From Bacillota bacterium (GTDB lineage: Bacteria; Bacillota; Clostridia; Acetivibrionales; JAEZXR01): a stretch of 64,000 bases of DNA. Within the stretch, counting starts at the first letter, position 1. Every line of letters starts with the position of its first letter. Positions 15,748-27,259 of the stretch are shown in pieces. The notes under the pieces were generated by a model. It made no database searches. It was not told the DNA's origin and saw nothing but the letters and a program-made list of their open reading frames with translations. The position numbers were made by a program, and so were the translations under genes. The stretch covers positions 149,087 to 213,086 of the forward strand of contig JAEZXR010000119.1 in NCBI GenBank assembly GCA_023419605.1. The letters run 5' to 3'.

Positions 15748-16443
15748 ATGAAGAGAGGAAAGAAGTATACTGAGAGTGCTAAACTCGTAGATAGATTAGC
15801 TGTCTATGAGCCAATCGAAGCTCTCGACCTGGTTCAGAAAACTGCGAAAGCAAAGTTTGATGAAACAGTGGAAGCTCACATTAAACTGGGTGTTGACTCC
15901 AGGCATGCTGACCAGCAGGTTAGAGGCGCTGTTGTACTCCCTCATGGTACTGGTAAAAAGGTTAGAGTTCTTGTTTTCGCTAAGGGCGACAAGGCTTCAG
16001 AAGCTGAAAAAGCCGGTGCTGACCACGTTGGTGCAGAAGATATGGTTACAAAGATCCAGAACAATAACTGGTTCGAGTTTGACGTTGTAGTTGCTACTCC
16101 GGACATGATGGGTGTTGTTGGTAGATTAGGTAAAGTGCTGGGTCCGAAAGGATTAATGCCGAACCCTAAAGCCGGAACAGTTACCATGGACGTAGCAAAG
16201 GCAATTGCAGATATCAAAGCCGGTAAAATTGAGTATAGGCTGGATAAGACCAATATTATCCACTGCCCAATCGGAAAAGTTTCCTTTGGTACGGATAAGC
16301 TGAAAGATAACTTCCAGACATTGTTGGAAGCTGTTATTAAAGCAAAGCCTGTTGCTGCAAAGGGACAGTATCTGAAGAGCGTAGTTGTATCATCAACCAT
16401 GGGACCTGGAATCAAAGTAAATCCACAGAGGGTTACTGAGTAA
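15748..16443 (+). CDS. rplA: 50S ribosomal protein L1
   Basis: This 231-residue L1 forms the mobile L1 stalk of the large subunit on 23S rRNA and often represses its own operon. Conserved parts are the first-domain KRGKKY start, the LPHGTGK motif (LVFAKGDKA follows) and the second-domain GPKGLMPNPKAGTV. The Shine-Dalgarno GAAGGAGAGG precedes ATG 15748. It is followed by a separate promoter and the L10 leader for rplJL. Confidence 0.97.
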   Translation: MKRGKKYTESAKLVDRLAVYEPIEALDLVQKTAKAKFDETVEAHIKLGVDSRHADQQVRGAVVLPHGTGKKVRVLVFAKGDKASEAEKAGADHVGAEDMVTKIQNNNWFEFDVVVATPDMMGVVGRLGKVLGPKGLMPNPKAGTVTMDVAKAIADIKAGKIEYRLDKTNIIHCPIGKVSFGTDKLKDNFQTLLEAVIKAKPVAAKGQYLKSVVVSSTMGPGIKVNPQRVTE

Positions 16444-16493
16444 TTCAGGATAGCAACAGGATGATAATGCTGATATAATAATTTAAAAAATGC

Positions 16494-16522
16494 TTTACAA
16501 AGCTTTTAATATAGTGTATTAT
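16494..16522 (+). promoter_or_regulatory. Sigma-A promoter for rplJ-rplL
   Basis: TTTACA (16494-16499), a 17-base spacer and TATTAT (16517-16522). Transcription should start near 16529, just ahead of the L10 leader. Confidence 0.8.
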
Positions 16523-16543
16523 ATTGCAGTAACTGAATAAAGT

Positions 16544-16620
16544 TTGCCATAGACAGTAGGTGTTTTTACTTAATAGAGACACTTCTCATCCTACCGAGGA
16601 AGAAAAGTTATTAATTTTTG
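16544..16620 (+). promoter_or_regulatory. L10 leader (autoregulatory ribosomal protein leader)
   Basis: The stretch around CATAGACAGTAGGTG, then TTAATAGAGAC and CATCCTACCGAGGAAG, has the sequence and pairing (GTAGG with CCTAC) of the L10 leader family. That leader binds the L10-L12 complex and controls rplJL. Its position directly before an attenuator and rplJ supports the call. Confidence 0.85.
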
Positions 16621-16633
16621 ATTGGTAATTATA

Positions 16634-16670
16634 CCCTCGTATGTTTATGCGCATGCGAGGGTTTTGTATT
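16634..16670 (+). terminator. Attenuator in the rplJ leader
   Basis: CCCTCGTATG (16634-16643) pairs with CATGCGAGGG (16652-16661), with one G-U pair, followed by TTTTGTATT. It sits between the L10-binding leader and the rplJ start, so it probably acts as a conditional terminator. Confidence 0.85.
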
Positions 16671-16705
16671 ATACACTGAATTCTATTCATAGGGAGGTGC
16701 GAAAC

Positions 16706-17212
16706 TTGCCAAGTCAAAAGGTTTTAGAGCAAAAGAAAGTTGTAGTAAGTGAATTATCTTCTAACTTTAAAGATGCAATGACAATGGTATTTGCAGATTA
16801 TAGAGGGTTGACAGTTGAACAGGATACAGAATTAAGAAGTGCTCTTAGAAAAGCTGGTGTTGAGTATAAAGTTGTAAAAAACACTTTAACTAAATTGGCA
16901 GCTAAGGAAAATGGCATGGATGCATTGGAGCCAACGTTAAATGGCCCTACAGCCATGGCATTCAGCACGACTGATGTTATTGCTCCAGCAAAAGTTATGG
17001 CTGAATTTGCTAAGAAGTATGAAAAGCTGGAATTGAAAGCGGGTATATTTGAAGGTAAGGTTGTTGACGTAAGTGTTATCCAATCACTTGCAGACCTGCC
17101 GTCAAGAGAAGTACTGTTAACTCAGTTGGCTTGTGGCTTGAATGCTACAATCGCCGGACTCGCAATTGCATTGAATGCAGTAAGGGAACAAAAAGAGCAA
17201 GCTGAAGCTTAA
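16706..17212 (+). CDS. rplJ: 50S ribosomal protein L10
   Basis: This 168-residue L10 is the base of the L7/L12 stalk. The N-terminal rRNA-binding domain includes FADYRGLTVEQ and KVVKNTL, and the C-terminal helix binds L7/L12 dimers. The frame is open upstream, but TTG 16706 has GGGAGGTG (16692-16699) at proper spacing and gives the family N-terminus PSQKVLEQKK. Use of TTG may keep its translation low relative to rplL. It is controlled by the leader and attenuator just upstream. Confidence 0.96.
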   Translation: MPSQKVLEQKKVVVSELSSNFKDAMTMVFADYRGLTVEQDTELRSALRKAGVEYKVVKNTLTKLAAKENGMDALEPTLNGPTAMAFSTTDVIAPAKVMAEFAKKYEKLELKAGIFEGKVVDVSVIQSLADLPSREVLLTQLACGLNATIAGLAIALNAVREQKEQAEA

Positions 17213-17246
17213 GTCAGCAAGAAATTATTATGGAGGTATAATTAAA

Positions 17247-17624
17247 ATGGCTAGTGAGAAAATTACAAAATTTATTGAAGAAGTAAAAACATTAACTGTA
17301 TTAGAATTATCAGAGCTTGTAAAAGCAATCGAAGAAGAATTTGGTGTATCCGCAGCTGCAGCAGTTGCGGTAGCAGCTCCTACAGCGGGTGCAGCAGCTG
17401 CCGTTGAAGAAAAGACTGAATTTAACGTAATCTTAAAGGATGCTGGCGCTGAAAAAATCAAAGTAATCAAGGTTGTTAGAGAAGTAACCGGTCTTGGACT
17501 GAAAGAAGCGAAGGACCTGGTTGACGGAGCTCCTAAGACTGTTAAAGAAAACGTATCCAAGGACGAAGCAGCTCAGATTGAAGCTAAGTTCAAGGAAGTT
17601 GGAGCAACAATCGAAATTAAGTAA
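17247..17624 (+). CDS. rplL: 50S ribosomal protein L7/L12
   Basis: This 125-residue stalk protein has an N-terminal dimerisation domain (KITKFIEEVKTLTVLELSEL), an alanine-rich hinge (about residues 36-54) and a C-terminal factor-binding domain with the motif GLGLKEAKDLVDGAP. It is expressed at several copies per ribosome. The strong Shine-Dalgarno TGGAGGT precedes ATG 17247. A terminator follows and separates it from rpoB. Confidence 0.97.
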   Translation: MASEKITKFIEEVKTLTVLELSELVKAIEEEFGVSAAAAVAVAAPTAGAAAAVEEKTEFNVILKDAGAEKIKVIKVVREVTGLGLKEAKDLVDGAPKTVKENVSKDEAAQIEAKFKEVGATIEIK

Positions 17625-17641
17625 TCTAAGTTTGAGTAAAC

Positions 17642-17676
17642 AAAAGAGGCTTCTTACAAAGAGGCCTCTTTTATAC
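17642..17676 (+). terminator. Intrinsic terminator after rplL
   Basis: AAAAGAGGC (17642-17650) pairs with GCCTCTTTT (17664-17672). Read-through into rpoB is possible but is not required, because a promoter follows. Confidence 0.85.
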
Positions 17677-17717
17677 TATATAACAAAAATCCCCAAAATA
17701 AAAAAGCCGGATAACCA

Positions 17718-17746
17718 TTGACAAGTTGTTACCGGTATGTTAGAAT
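17718..17746 (+). promoter_or_regulatory. Sigma-A promoter for rpoBC
   Basis: A consensus TTGACA (17718-17723), a 17-base spacer and TAGAAT (17741-17746). The predicted start near 17753 gives an untranslated leader of nearly 400 bases before rpoB. Confidence 0.85.
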
Positions 17747-17752
17747 TATAAA

Positions 17753-18147
17753 CTGCGTTATAATTTTGGTTTGAAATTCCAATTGATAAAAGAAATAGCA
17801 AATTAATACATTTTGATTATAACATAGAAGAATAAAGAAGACAATAATTGTTAATAATATTTTAATGACTGCGGTTTACTTGCTAAAGTTAGTATATGTA
17901 GTCTGCTGAAAATTATACTCAAGGTCGATGGAAATATATACTTCAAAGAGGAATAACTTCAACCTAGTGTTAAAGTTTGCAGTCCCGAATCGGGTCGGCC
18001 AGGGTTGAAGTACAATGGGTACTTTCCTTAGATTGTTACAGGGCTTTTAATAATACTACTAAAGGTCCTGAATATATATATAGTCCTATTCAAGTGCATG
18101 ACATTGCGCTTTCAAGACAAAGTCATAACTTATGAGGTGATTGTTAG
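17753..18147 (+). promoter_or_regulatory. Long structured 5' leader of rpoBC
   Basis: This stretch of about 395 bases has no gene. ACTTCAACC (17956-17964) pairs perfectly with GGTTGAAGT (18003-18011). Inside it CCCGA (17984-17988) pairs with TCGGG (17990-17994), or with a slightly shifted partner, as the apex. The rest is AT-rich. I recognise no known leader family, but the length and compact fold suggest post-initiation control of RNA polymerase synthesis. Confidence 0.5.
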
Positions 18148-21100
18148 ATGGTACATCCCGTACGACTAGGTAAAAACGTTAGAATGAGCTACTCCAAAAT
18201 CGATGAAGTCCTGGATATGCCGAACCTTATTGAGGTTCAAAAGGACTCCTACAAATGGTTTTTGGACGAAGGCTTAAGGGAAGTGTTCAGAGACGTTTCC
18301 CCTATTACCGATTACACCGGTAATCTGATTCTTGAATTTGTAGACTATTCTCTTGACGAAAACCCTAAATATAGCGTTGAAGAATGTAAAGAAAGAGATA
18401 CTACATTTTCTGCACCTTTAAAAGTAAAAGTAAGGTTGATTAACAAGGAAACCGGCGAAGTTAAGGAACAGGATATCTTCATGGGAGATTTCCCCTTAAT
18501 GACAGACAATGGCACTTTTATTATCAACGGTGCTGAAAGGGTAATCGTCAGCCAGTTGGTTAGATCACCCGGTATTTACTATACAATGAAGTTTGACAAA
18601 ACGGGTAAAAAGCTTTTCTCAAATACAGTAATTCCGAACCGTGGTGCATGGCTGGAATATGAAACGGATTCCAACGATGTTATATCCGTGAGAATCGATA
18701 GAACCAGGAAGCTTCCTATTACTGTTCTTCTTAGAGCTTTAGGCTTTGGAACGGACATGGAAATTATGGATCTTCTGGGCGAGGAAGAAGGAATTATTGC
18801 AACCATACAGAAGGACAACACAAAAACCGTTGATGAAGGCTTGCTGGAAGTCTATAAGAGATTGAGACCTGGAGAACCTCCTACAGTGGAAAGTGCTACT
18901 TCGTTGATCAATAGCCTTTTCTTCGATCCAAAAAGATATGATCTGGCCAAGGTGGGACGTTTTAAATTCAATAAAAAACTTTCCATTGCCGCCCGTATTG
19001 CAGGTGCAGTTGCTGCACAGGATATCGTTTCACCGGAAACGGGAGAAGTTCTGGTTGCTGAAGATGAAAGAATTACAAGGGAAAAGGCAGAAATTATCCA
19101 GAACTCCGGTGTTAATGCAGTTTACATAAACATTGAAGGCAAAAAAGTAAAAGTCATCGGTAACAATACCGTAGATATTAAGGCATTTGTAGATTTTGAC
19201 GTCGCCGGTATCGGCATAACGGAAAGAGTTCGGTATGAGCTGCTGAAAAAGATCCTGAGTGAGAACGAAGGAGAAGAGAATATTAAAAAAGCTCTCAAGG
19301 AAAACCTTGATGAACTTGTTCCCAAATATATAACCATTGATGATATTATATCATCCGTCAGCTACCTCATTAACCTTGAGTATAATGTAGGAGATGTGGA
19401 TGATATTGACCATCTGGGAAACCGTAGACTGCGTTCTGTCGGTGAACTGCTGCAGAATCAGTTTAGAATCGGTCTCGCCAGGATGGAAAGAGTTGTAAGA
19501 GAAAGAATGACAATCCAGGATATCGACATTGTGACTCCACAGGCGCTGATTAATATCCGGCCGGTTGCAGCTGCTATCAAGGAATTCTTTGGAAGCAGCC
19601 AGTTGTCACAGTTTATGGACCAGACCAACCCTCTGGCAGAGCTGACGCATAAGAGAAGGCTCAGCGCGTTGGGGCCTGGTGGTTTGAGCAGGGAAAGAGC
19701 GGGCTTCGAAGTCCGTGACGTTCACCACTCCCACTATGGCCGTATGTGCCCTATTGAAACGCCGGAAGGCCCGAACATCGGTCTGATCGGCTCCTTGAGC
19801 ACCTATGCAAGAATCAATGAGTATGGGTTTATTGAGGCACCTTACCGAAAGGTAGATAAGACCCAGGGTGTTGTTTCCAACGAAATTATCTATCTCACAG
19901 CGGATGAGGAAGATAAATATGTTGTAGCGCAGGCAAATGAGCCATTAGATGCAAGCGGAAGGTTTGCGAACAAAAAAGTTGCCGTTCGATATAAGGATGA
20001 AATCCTTGAGGTAGAACCCAGCCGGGTTGACTTTATGGACGTATCGCCAAAGCAGCTTGTTTCTGTTGCTACAGCCATGATTCCGTTCCTTGAAAACGAT
20101 GACGCGAACCGTGCGCTCATGGGATCTAACATGCAGCGTCAGGCTGTGCCTTTGATCAAGGCGGATGCGCCTATCGTCGGTACCGGTATCGAATATAAGG
20201 CTGCAAGAGACTCCGGTGTCGTTGTATTGGCTAAAAATGCAGGTGTTATAGAAAAAGTATCGGCCAATGAAATTACCATAAGAACCAAAGAAGGTAAAAA
20301 GGATACTTATAAGCTGCTGAAGTACCTACGTTCCAATCAGGGAACCTGTATCAATCAGAGACCCATCGTTCGCAAGGGTGATGTGATTGAGAAGGGAGAT
20401 GTTATCGCAGACGGTCCTTCCACCGACAACGGTGAAATCGGTCTGGGTAAGAATATACTCATCGGTTTCATGACATGGGAAGGTTACAACTACGAGGATG
20501 CCATCCTGATCAGTGAAAAGCTAGTGAAAGAGGATGTGTTTACCTCCATTCATATAGAAGAATACGAATGCGAATCCAGAGATACCAAACTGGGACCTGA
20601 AGAAATCACAAGGGATATTCCGAATGTAAGTGAGGAAGCATTAAAAGACCTTGATGACCGCGGGATCATAAGAATTGGTGCAGAGGTTCGTTCCGGCGAT
20701 ATTCTGGTGGGTAAAGTGACTCCGAAGGGCGAAACCGAACTGACTGCCGAAGAAAGATTGCTTCGAGCGATATTCGGTGAAAAAGCGAGAGAAGTAAGAG
20801 ATACTTCACTTCGTGTACCACACGGTGAAGCCGGTATTATCGTCGATGTTAAGGTGTTCACAAGGGAAAATGGCGATGAGCTGCCGCCTGGAGTAAACCA
20901 ACTGGTACGGTGCTATATCGCACAAAAAAGAAAGATCTCTGTCGGAGATAAGATGGCGGGTCGACATGGTAACAAGGGTGTTATCTCAAGAATACTCCCG
21001 GAAGAAGACATGCCGTTCCTTCCGGATGGTACACCGTTGCAGATCGTACTGAATCCGCTGGGCGTTCCTTCCCGTATGAACATTGGTCAGGTTTTGGAAG

Positions 21101-21888
21101 TTCACCTCGGATACGCTGCAAAAGCCCTGGGTTGGGAGATTGCAACGCCGGTATTTGACGGTGCGACCGAAGATGATATCATTGAAACACTGAAAAAAGC
21201 TGGACTTTCAGAAGACGGTAAAACCGTACTTTATGATGGAAGAACCGGAGATCCTTTCGATAACAGGGTAACCGTAGGATACATGTATATCCTGAAGCTG
21301 GCCCATCTTGTTGACGATAAGATCCATGCCCGTTCTACCGGTCCATACTCCCTTGTTACGCAGCAGCCGCTGGGTGGTAAGGCTCAGTTCGGTGGACAGC
21401 GATTTGGAGAAATGGAAGTTTGGGCTCTGGAAGCATACGGAGCTGCATATACATTACAGGAAATCCTTACAGTTAAGTCTGACGACGTTGTGGGTAGGGT
21501 TAAGACCTATGAAGCCATTGTTAAAGGCGAAAACGTTCCGGAACCGGGTATCCCTGAATCCTTCAAGGTGCTCATCAAGGAACTCCAGAGCCTTGGACTG
21601 GACGTTAAGGTATACTCTGAAGAACAGGAAGAAATTGCTATCAAGGAATCGGTTGAAGATGAGCTTGAGGATCTCAGTGTAAATATCGAAGGCAGGGAAG
21701 ATGAAGCTTCACCGCTGGCTGATTATGATGATCTGGGAGATGAAGCACTGGATGACGATCTCGAAATCGATGAGTTCGAGTTGGATGATCTGAGTACGGC
21801 GGATAACCTTGACGAAGGTATGGTTGATGATCTTTTCGCAGATGATGAGGAAAGCTTTGACGAAAGCCTGGACGAAACAGATTTTTAA
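18148..21888 (+). CDS. rpoB: DNA-directed RNA polymerase subunit beta
   Basis: This 1246-residue beta subunit has a normal length for Clostridia. Landmarks include the rifampicin-pocket region (SSQLSQFMDQTNPLAELTHK and KRRLSALGPGGL, about residues 481-512), the GPNIGLIGSL motif and the switch/clamp segment KMAGRHGNKGVIS. The C-terminal LGGKAQFGGQRFGEMEVWAL is also present. The last 60 or so residues are very acidic (a D/E-rich tail after about residue 1175), as in many Clostridia. No resistance-type change is obvious in the rifampicin region, which has the usual Q, D, H and R residues. ATG 18148 follows ATGAGGTGA. Confidence 0.98.
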   Translation: MVHPVRLGKNVRMSYSKIDEVLDMPNLIEVQKDSYKWFLDEGLREVFRDVSPITDYTGNLILEFVDYSLDENPKYSVEECKERDTTFSAPLKVKVRLINKETGEVKEQDIFMGDFPLMTDNGTFIINGAERVIVSQLVRSPGIYYTMKFDKTGKKLFSNTVIPNRGAWLEYETDSNDVISVRIDRTRKLPITVLLRALGFGTDMEIMDLLGEEEGIIATIQKDNTKTVDEGLLEVYKRLRPGEPPTVESATSLINSLFFDPKRYDLAKVGRFKFNKKLSIAARIAGAVAAQDIVSPETGEVLVAEDERITREKAEIIQNSGVNAVYINIEGKKVKVIGNNTVDIKAFVDFDVAGIGITERVRYELLKKILSENEGEENIKKALKENLDELVPKYITIDDIISSVSYLINLEYNVGDVDDIDHLGNRRLRSVGELLQNQFRIGLARMERVVRERMTIQDIDIVTPQALINIRPVAAAIKEFFGSSQLSQFMDQTNPLAELTHKRRLSALGPGGLSRERAGFEVRDVHHSHYGRMCPIETPEGPNIGLIGSLSTYARINEYGFIEAPYRKVDKTQGVVSNEIIYLTADEEDKYVVAQANEPLDASGRFANKKVAVRYKDEILEVEPSRVDFMDVSPKQLVSVATAMIPFLENDDANRALMGSNMQRQAVPLIKADAPIVGTGIEYKAARDSGVVVLAKNAGVIEKVSANEITIRTKEGKKDTYKLLKYLRSNQGTCINQRPIVRKGDVIEKGDVIADGPSTDNGEIGLGKNILIGFMTWEGYNYEDAILISEKLVKEDVFTSIHIEEYECESRDTKLGPEEITRDIPNVSEEALKDLDDRGIIRIGAEVRSGDILVGKVTPKGETELTAEERLLRAIFGEKAREVRDTSLRVPHGEAGIIVDVKVFTRENGDELPPGVNQLVRCYIAQKRKISVGDKMAGRHGNKGVISRILPEEDMPFLPDGTPLQIVLNPLGVPSRMNIGQVLEVHLGYAAKALGWEIATPVFDGATEDDIIETLKKAGLSEDGKTVLYDGRTGDPFDNRVTVGYMYILKLAHLVDDKIHARSTGPYSLVTQQPLGGKAQFGGQRFGEMEVWALEAYGAAYTLQEILTVKSDDVVGRVKTYEAIVKGENVPEPGIPESFKVLIKELQSLGLDVKVYSEEQEEIAIKESVEDELEDLSVNIEGREDEASPLADYDDLGDEALDDDLEIDEFELDDLSTADNLDEGMVDDLFADDEESFDESLDETDF

Positions 21889-21906
21889 GGGAAAGGAGAG
21901 AGTGCC

Positions 21907-25413
<3,507 letters not shown>

Positions 25414-25432
25414 GATTTCAAGTGAATTATTT

Positions 25433-25468
25433 ATGGGCAATGGAGTAAACTCCATTGCCCATTATTTC
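25433..25468 (+). terminator. Intrinsic terminator after rpoC
   Basis: A 14-bp perfect stem (25433-25446 with 25449-25462) with a very tight loop. The T-run after it is weak (TATTTCAT). Confidence 0.8.
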
Positions 25469-25494
25469 ATCTGGGCTTTCCAAATAATTGCATC

Positions 25495-25524
25495 TTGACA
25501 AATTCATATTTGAGGTGATAGAAT
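25495..25524 (+). promoter_or_regulatory. Sigma-A promoter for the ybxF-rpsL-rpsG-fusA genes
   Basis: TTGACA (25495-25500), an 18-base spacer and TAGAAT (25519-25524). A leader of about 140 bases follows. Confidence 0.75.
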
Positions 25525-25667
25525 ATTTTAGTGTGTATTTACCCTGCATTATTTGCGGGAATATGATTTCTGTAAGGCAAATTAACTCTTGGAGTCATGG
25601 ACAGGGTATGAAAAGTGTAACTGCGATTTTGTCTGTTAGGGTTAATTGATCTATTGGAGGGTAAAAA

Positions 25668-25910
25668 GTGCTGGAAGAGTTAAAAAACAGTAATAAGATT
25701 GTTGGAGTAAAGCAATCACAGAAGGCCTTGGAAAAGGATAGCGTAAAAACTGCTATTATTGCCAGGGACGCAGATGAAAAAGTTATTCGATCCATAAAAG
25801 AATTATGTGAAAAATATTCTGTTGAGATTGTTTACGTGGATACGATGAAGCAGTTGGGTAAAGCCTGCGGAATTGAAGTAGGTGCCGCTGTTACATGCCT
25901 GTTGAAGTAA
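25668..25910 (+). CDS. L7Ae-family K-turn binding protein (YbxF-like)
   Basis: This 80-residue protein belongs to the L7Ae/L30e/YbxF group of kink-turn RNA binders. Signature elements are NKIVGVKQSQKALEKD, the AIIARDADEKV strand-turn and the C-terminal GKACGIEVGAAVTCLL. In Bacillus the orthologue sits at the same place, between rpoC and rpsL, and binds K-turn RNA. Its physiological target is not well established. The start is GTG 25668 with TTGGAGGG upstream. Confidence 0.92.
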   Translation: MLEELKNSNKIVGVKQSQKALEKDSVKTAIIARDADEKVIRSIKELCEKYSVEIVYVDTMKQLGKACGIEVGAAVTCLLK

Positions 25911-26080
25911 TTGTCAGTTTTTATTACAGGATTGACAGTTGTTTTTTGGCGTCTTGGAATGGTAATTTGTACTAAATACTTATTTAATTTAATTTTGAAA
26001 TAAATTTATTCATATAAATTTATTACAGTTGGAAATTATTCATTACCAACTGTTAACTACGTTTGAAGGGAGGTGTATGG

Positions 26081-26509
26081 ATGCCAACGTTTAATCAGTT
26101 GATCAGAAAGGGAAGACAAACTCTTGAGCAAAAGTCTACTGCTCCTGCATTGCAGAAAGGTTATAACTCTCTGAAGAAGAAGACTATGGATTTAAGCAGC
26201 CCTCAGAAGAGAGGTGTGTGCACTGTTGTTAAAACAACTACTCCAAAGAAACCTAACTCCGCGTTGAGAAAGGTTGCCAGGGTAAAATTGACTAACGGTA
26301 TAGAAGTAACTGCTTACATTCCGGGTATAGGCCACAATCTTCAGGAGCACAGCGTTGTTCTTATAAGAGGCGGTAGGGTTAAAGACTTACCGGGTGTTAG
26401 GTACCACATTGTTAGAGGAACTCTTGATACTGCAGGTGTTGCTAAGAGAATGCAAAGCCGTTCAAAATACGGTGCCAAGAGACCAAAAGCAGGTGCTGCT
26501 AAGAAGTAA
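26081..26509 (+). CDS. rpsL: 30S ribosomal protein S12
   Basis: This 142-residue S12 of the decoding centre has the conserved PTFNQLIRKGR start, the TTPKKPNSALRK loop and the LVRGGRVKDLPGVRYH-type segment (IRGGRVKDLPGVRYHIVRG). The lysines at streptomycin-linked positions (TPKKPNS and GRVKDLPG) are wild type. ATG 26081 is chosen over an upstream in-frame start because AAGGGAGGTG is properly spaced from it. A small hairpin, ACAGTTGG (26025-26032) with CCAACTGT (26046-26053), lies in the leader. Confidence 0.97.
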   Translation: MPTFNQLIRKGRQTLEQKSTAPALQKGYNSLKKKTMDLSSPQKRGVCTVVKTTTPKKPNSALRKVARVKLTNGIEVTAYIPGIGHNLQEHSVVLIRGGRVKDLPGVRYHIVRGTLDTAGVAKRMQSRSKYGAKRPKAGAAKK

Positions 26510-26664
26510 GATCATACAGCGTGCTGCGCGCGACGTGTGAAATTAAAAATGGTGCTAAGTACGTTGTTTTTATATATATAGAATATAGAATAACTACCAG
26601 TGCCGACGACGGTGAAAAGCCGCGAGTACCTTTGATATCATTATCATAAAAGGAGGGAAGCAAG

Positions 26665-27135
26665 GTGCCAAGAAAAGGATTTATAGCTAAAAGAGAAGTA
26701 TTGCCGGATCCAATATATAATGATAAAGTTGTTACAAAGCTTATCAACAATATCATGCAGGACGGTAAGAAAGGTGTAGCTCAACAAATCTGCTACGAAG
26801 CTTTCGATATTATCAAGGAAAAGACTGGAAGAGACCCATTGGAAGTTTTCGAGCAGGCGATGAACAACATCATGCCTGTACTGGAAGTAAAGGCTAGAAG
26901 AGTTGGCGGAGCTACGTACCAGGTTCCTATCGAAGTAAGACCCGAAAGAAGACAAGCTTTAGGTCTTAGATGGTTGACTCTTTACTCACGTAAGAGAGGC
27001 GAGAGAACCATGAGGGAAAGACTGGCCGGAGAAATTCTTGACGCAACAAACAACATGGGTGCAGCCTTCAAAAAGAAGGAAGATACTCATAAGATGGCTG
27101 AAGCTAATAAAGCTTTCGCACATTATAGATGGTAA
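26665..27135 (+). CDS. rpsG: 30S ribosomal protein S7
   Basis: This 156-residue S7 nucleates assembly of the 30S head. It begins PRKGFIAKREVLPDPIYND with GTG 26665 behind AGGAGGG. It contains EVKARRVGGATYQVPIEVR and RWLTLYSRKRGERTM, the rRNA-binding surfaces. The 155-base gap after rpsL contains a possible stem around CGACGG/GCCGCG, which might be an S7 autoregulatory site as in other str operons, but this is speculative. Confidence 0.97.
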   Translation: MPRKGFIAKREVLPDPIYNDKVVTKLINNIMQDGKKGVAQQICYEAFDIIKEKTGRDPLEVFEQAMNNIMPVLEVKARRVGGATYQVPIEVRPERRQALGLRWLTLYSRKRGERTMRERLAGEILDATNNMGAAFKKKEDTHKMAEANKAFAHYRW

Positions 27136-27140
27136 GAAAT

Positions 27141-27221
27141 TAATTGAAGATGGAGAATTGAGAATGGAAAATTGCAGCTTTGTGATTTTAATTCTCAATT
27201 ATCAATTTTCAATTCTCAATT
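27141..27221. repeat. AT-rich inverted-repeat element after rpsG
   Basis: AATTGAGAAT (27156-27165) has two complementary copies, ATTCTCAATT at 27191-27200 and 27212-27221, within a stretch made of AATTGA/TCAATT-like units. It starts 5 bases after the rpsG stop and resembles the unit after rplK. It is non-coding and can fold as a long weak hairpin. Confidence 0.65.
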
Positions 27222-27259
27222 AATTATTGAGCTATCGTGAAATTGAAAGGAGGGTAAAG

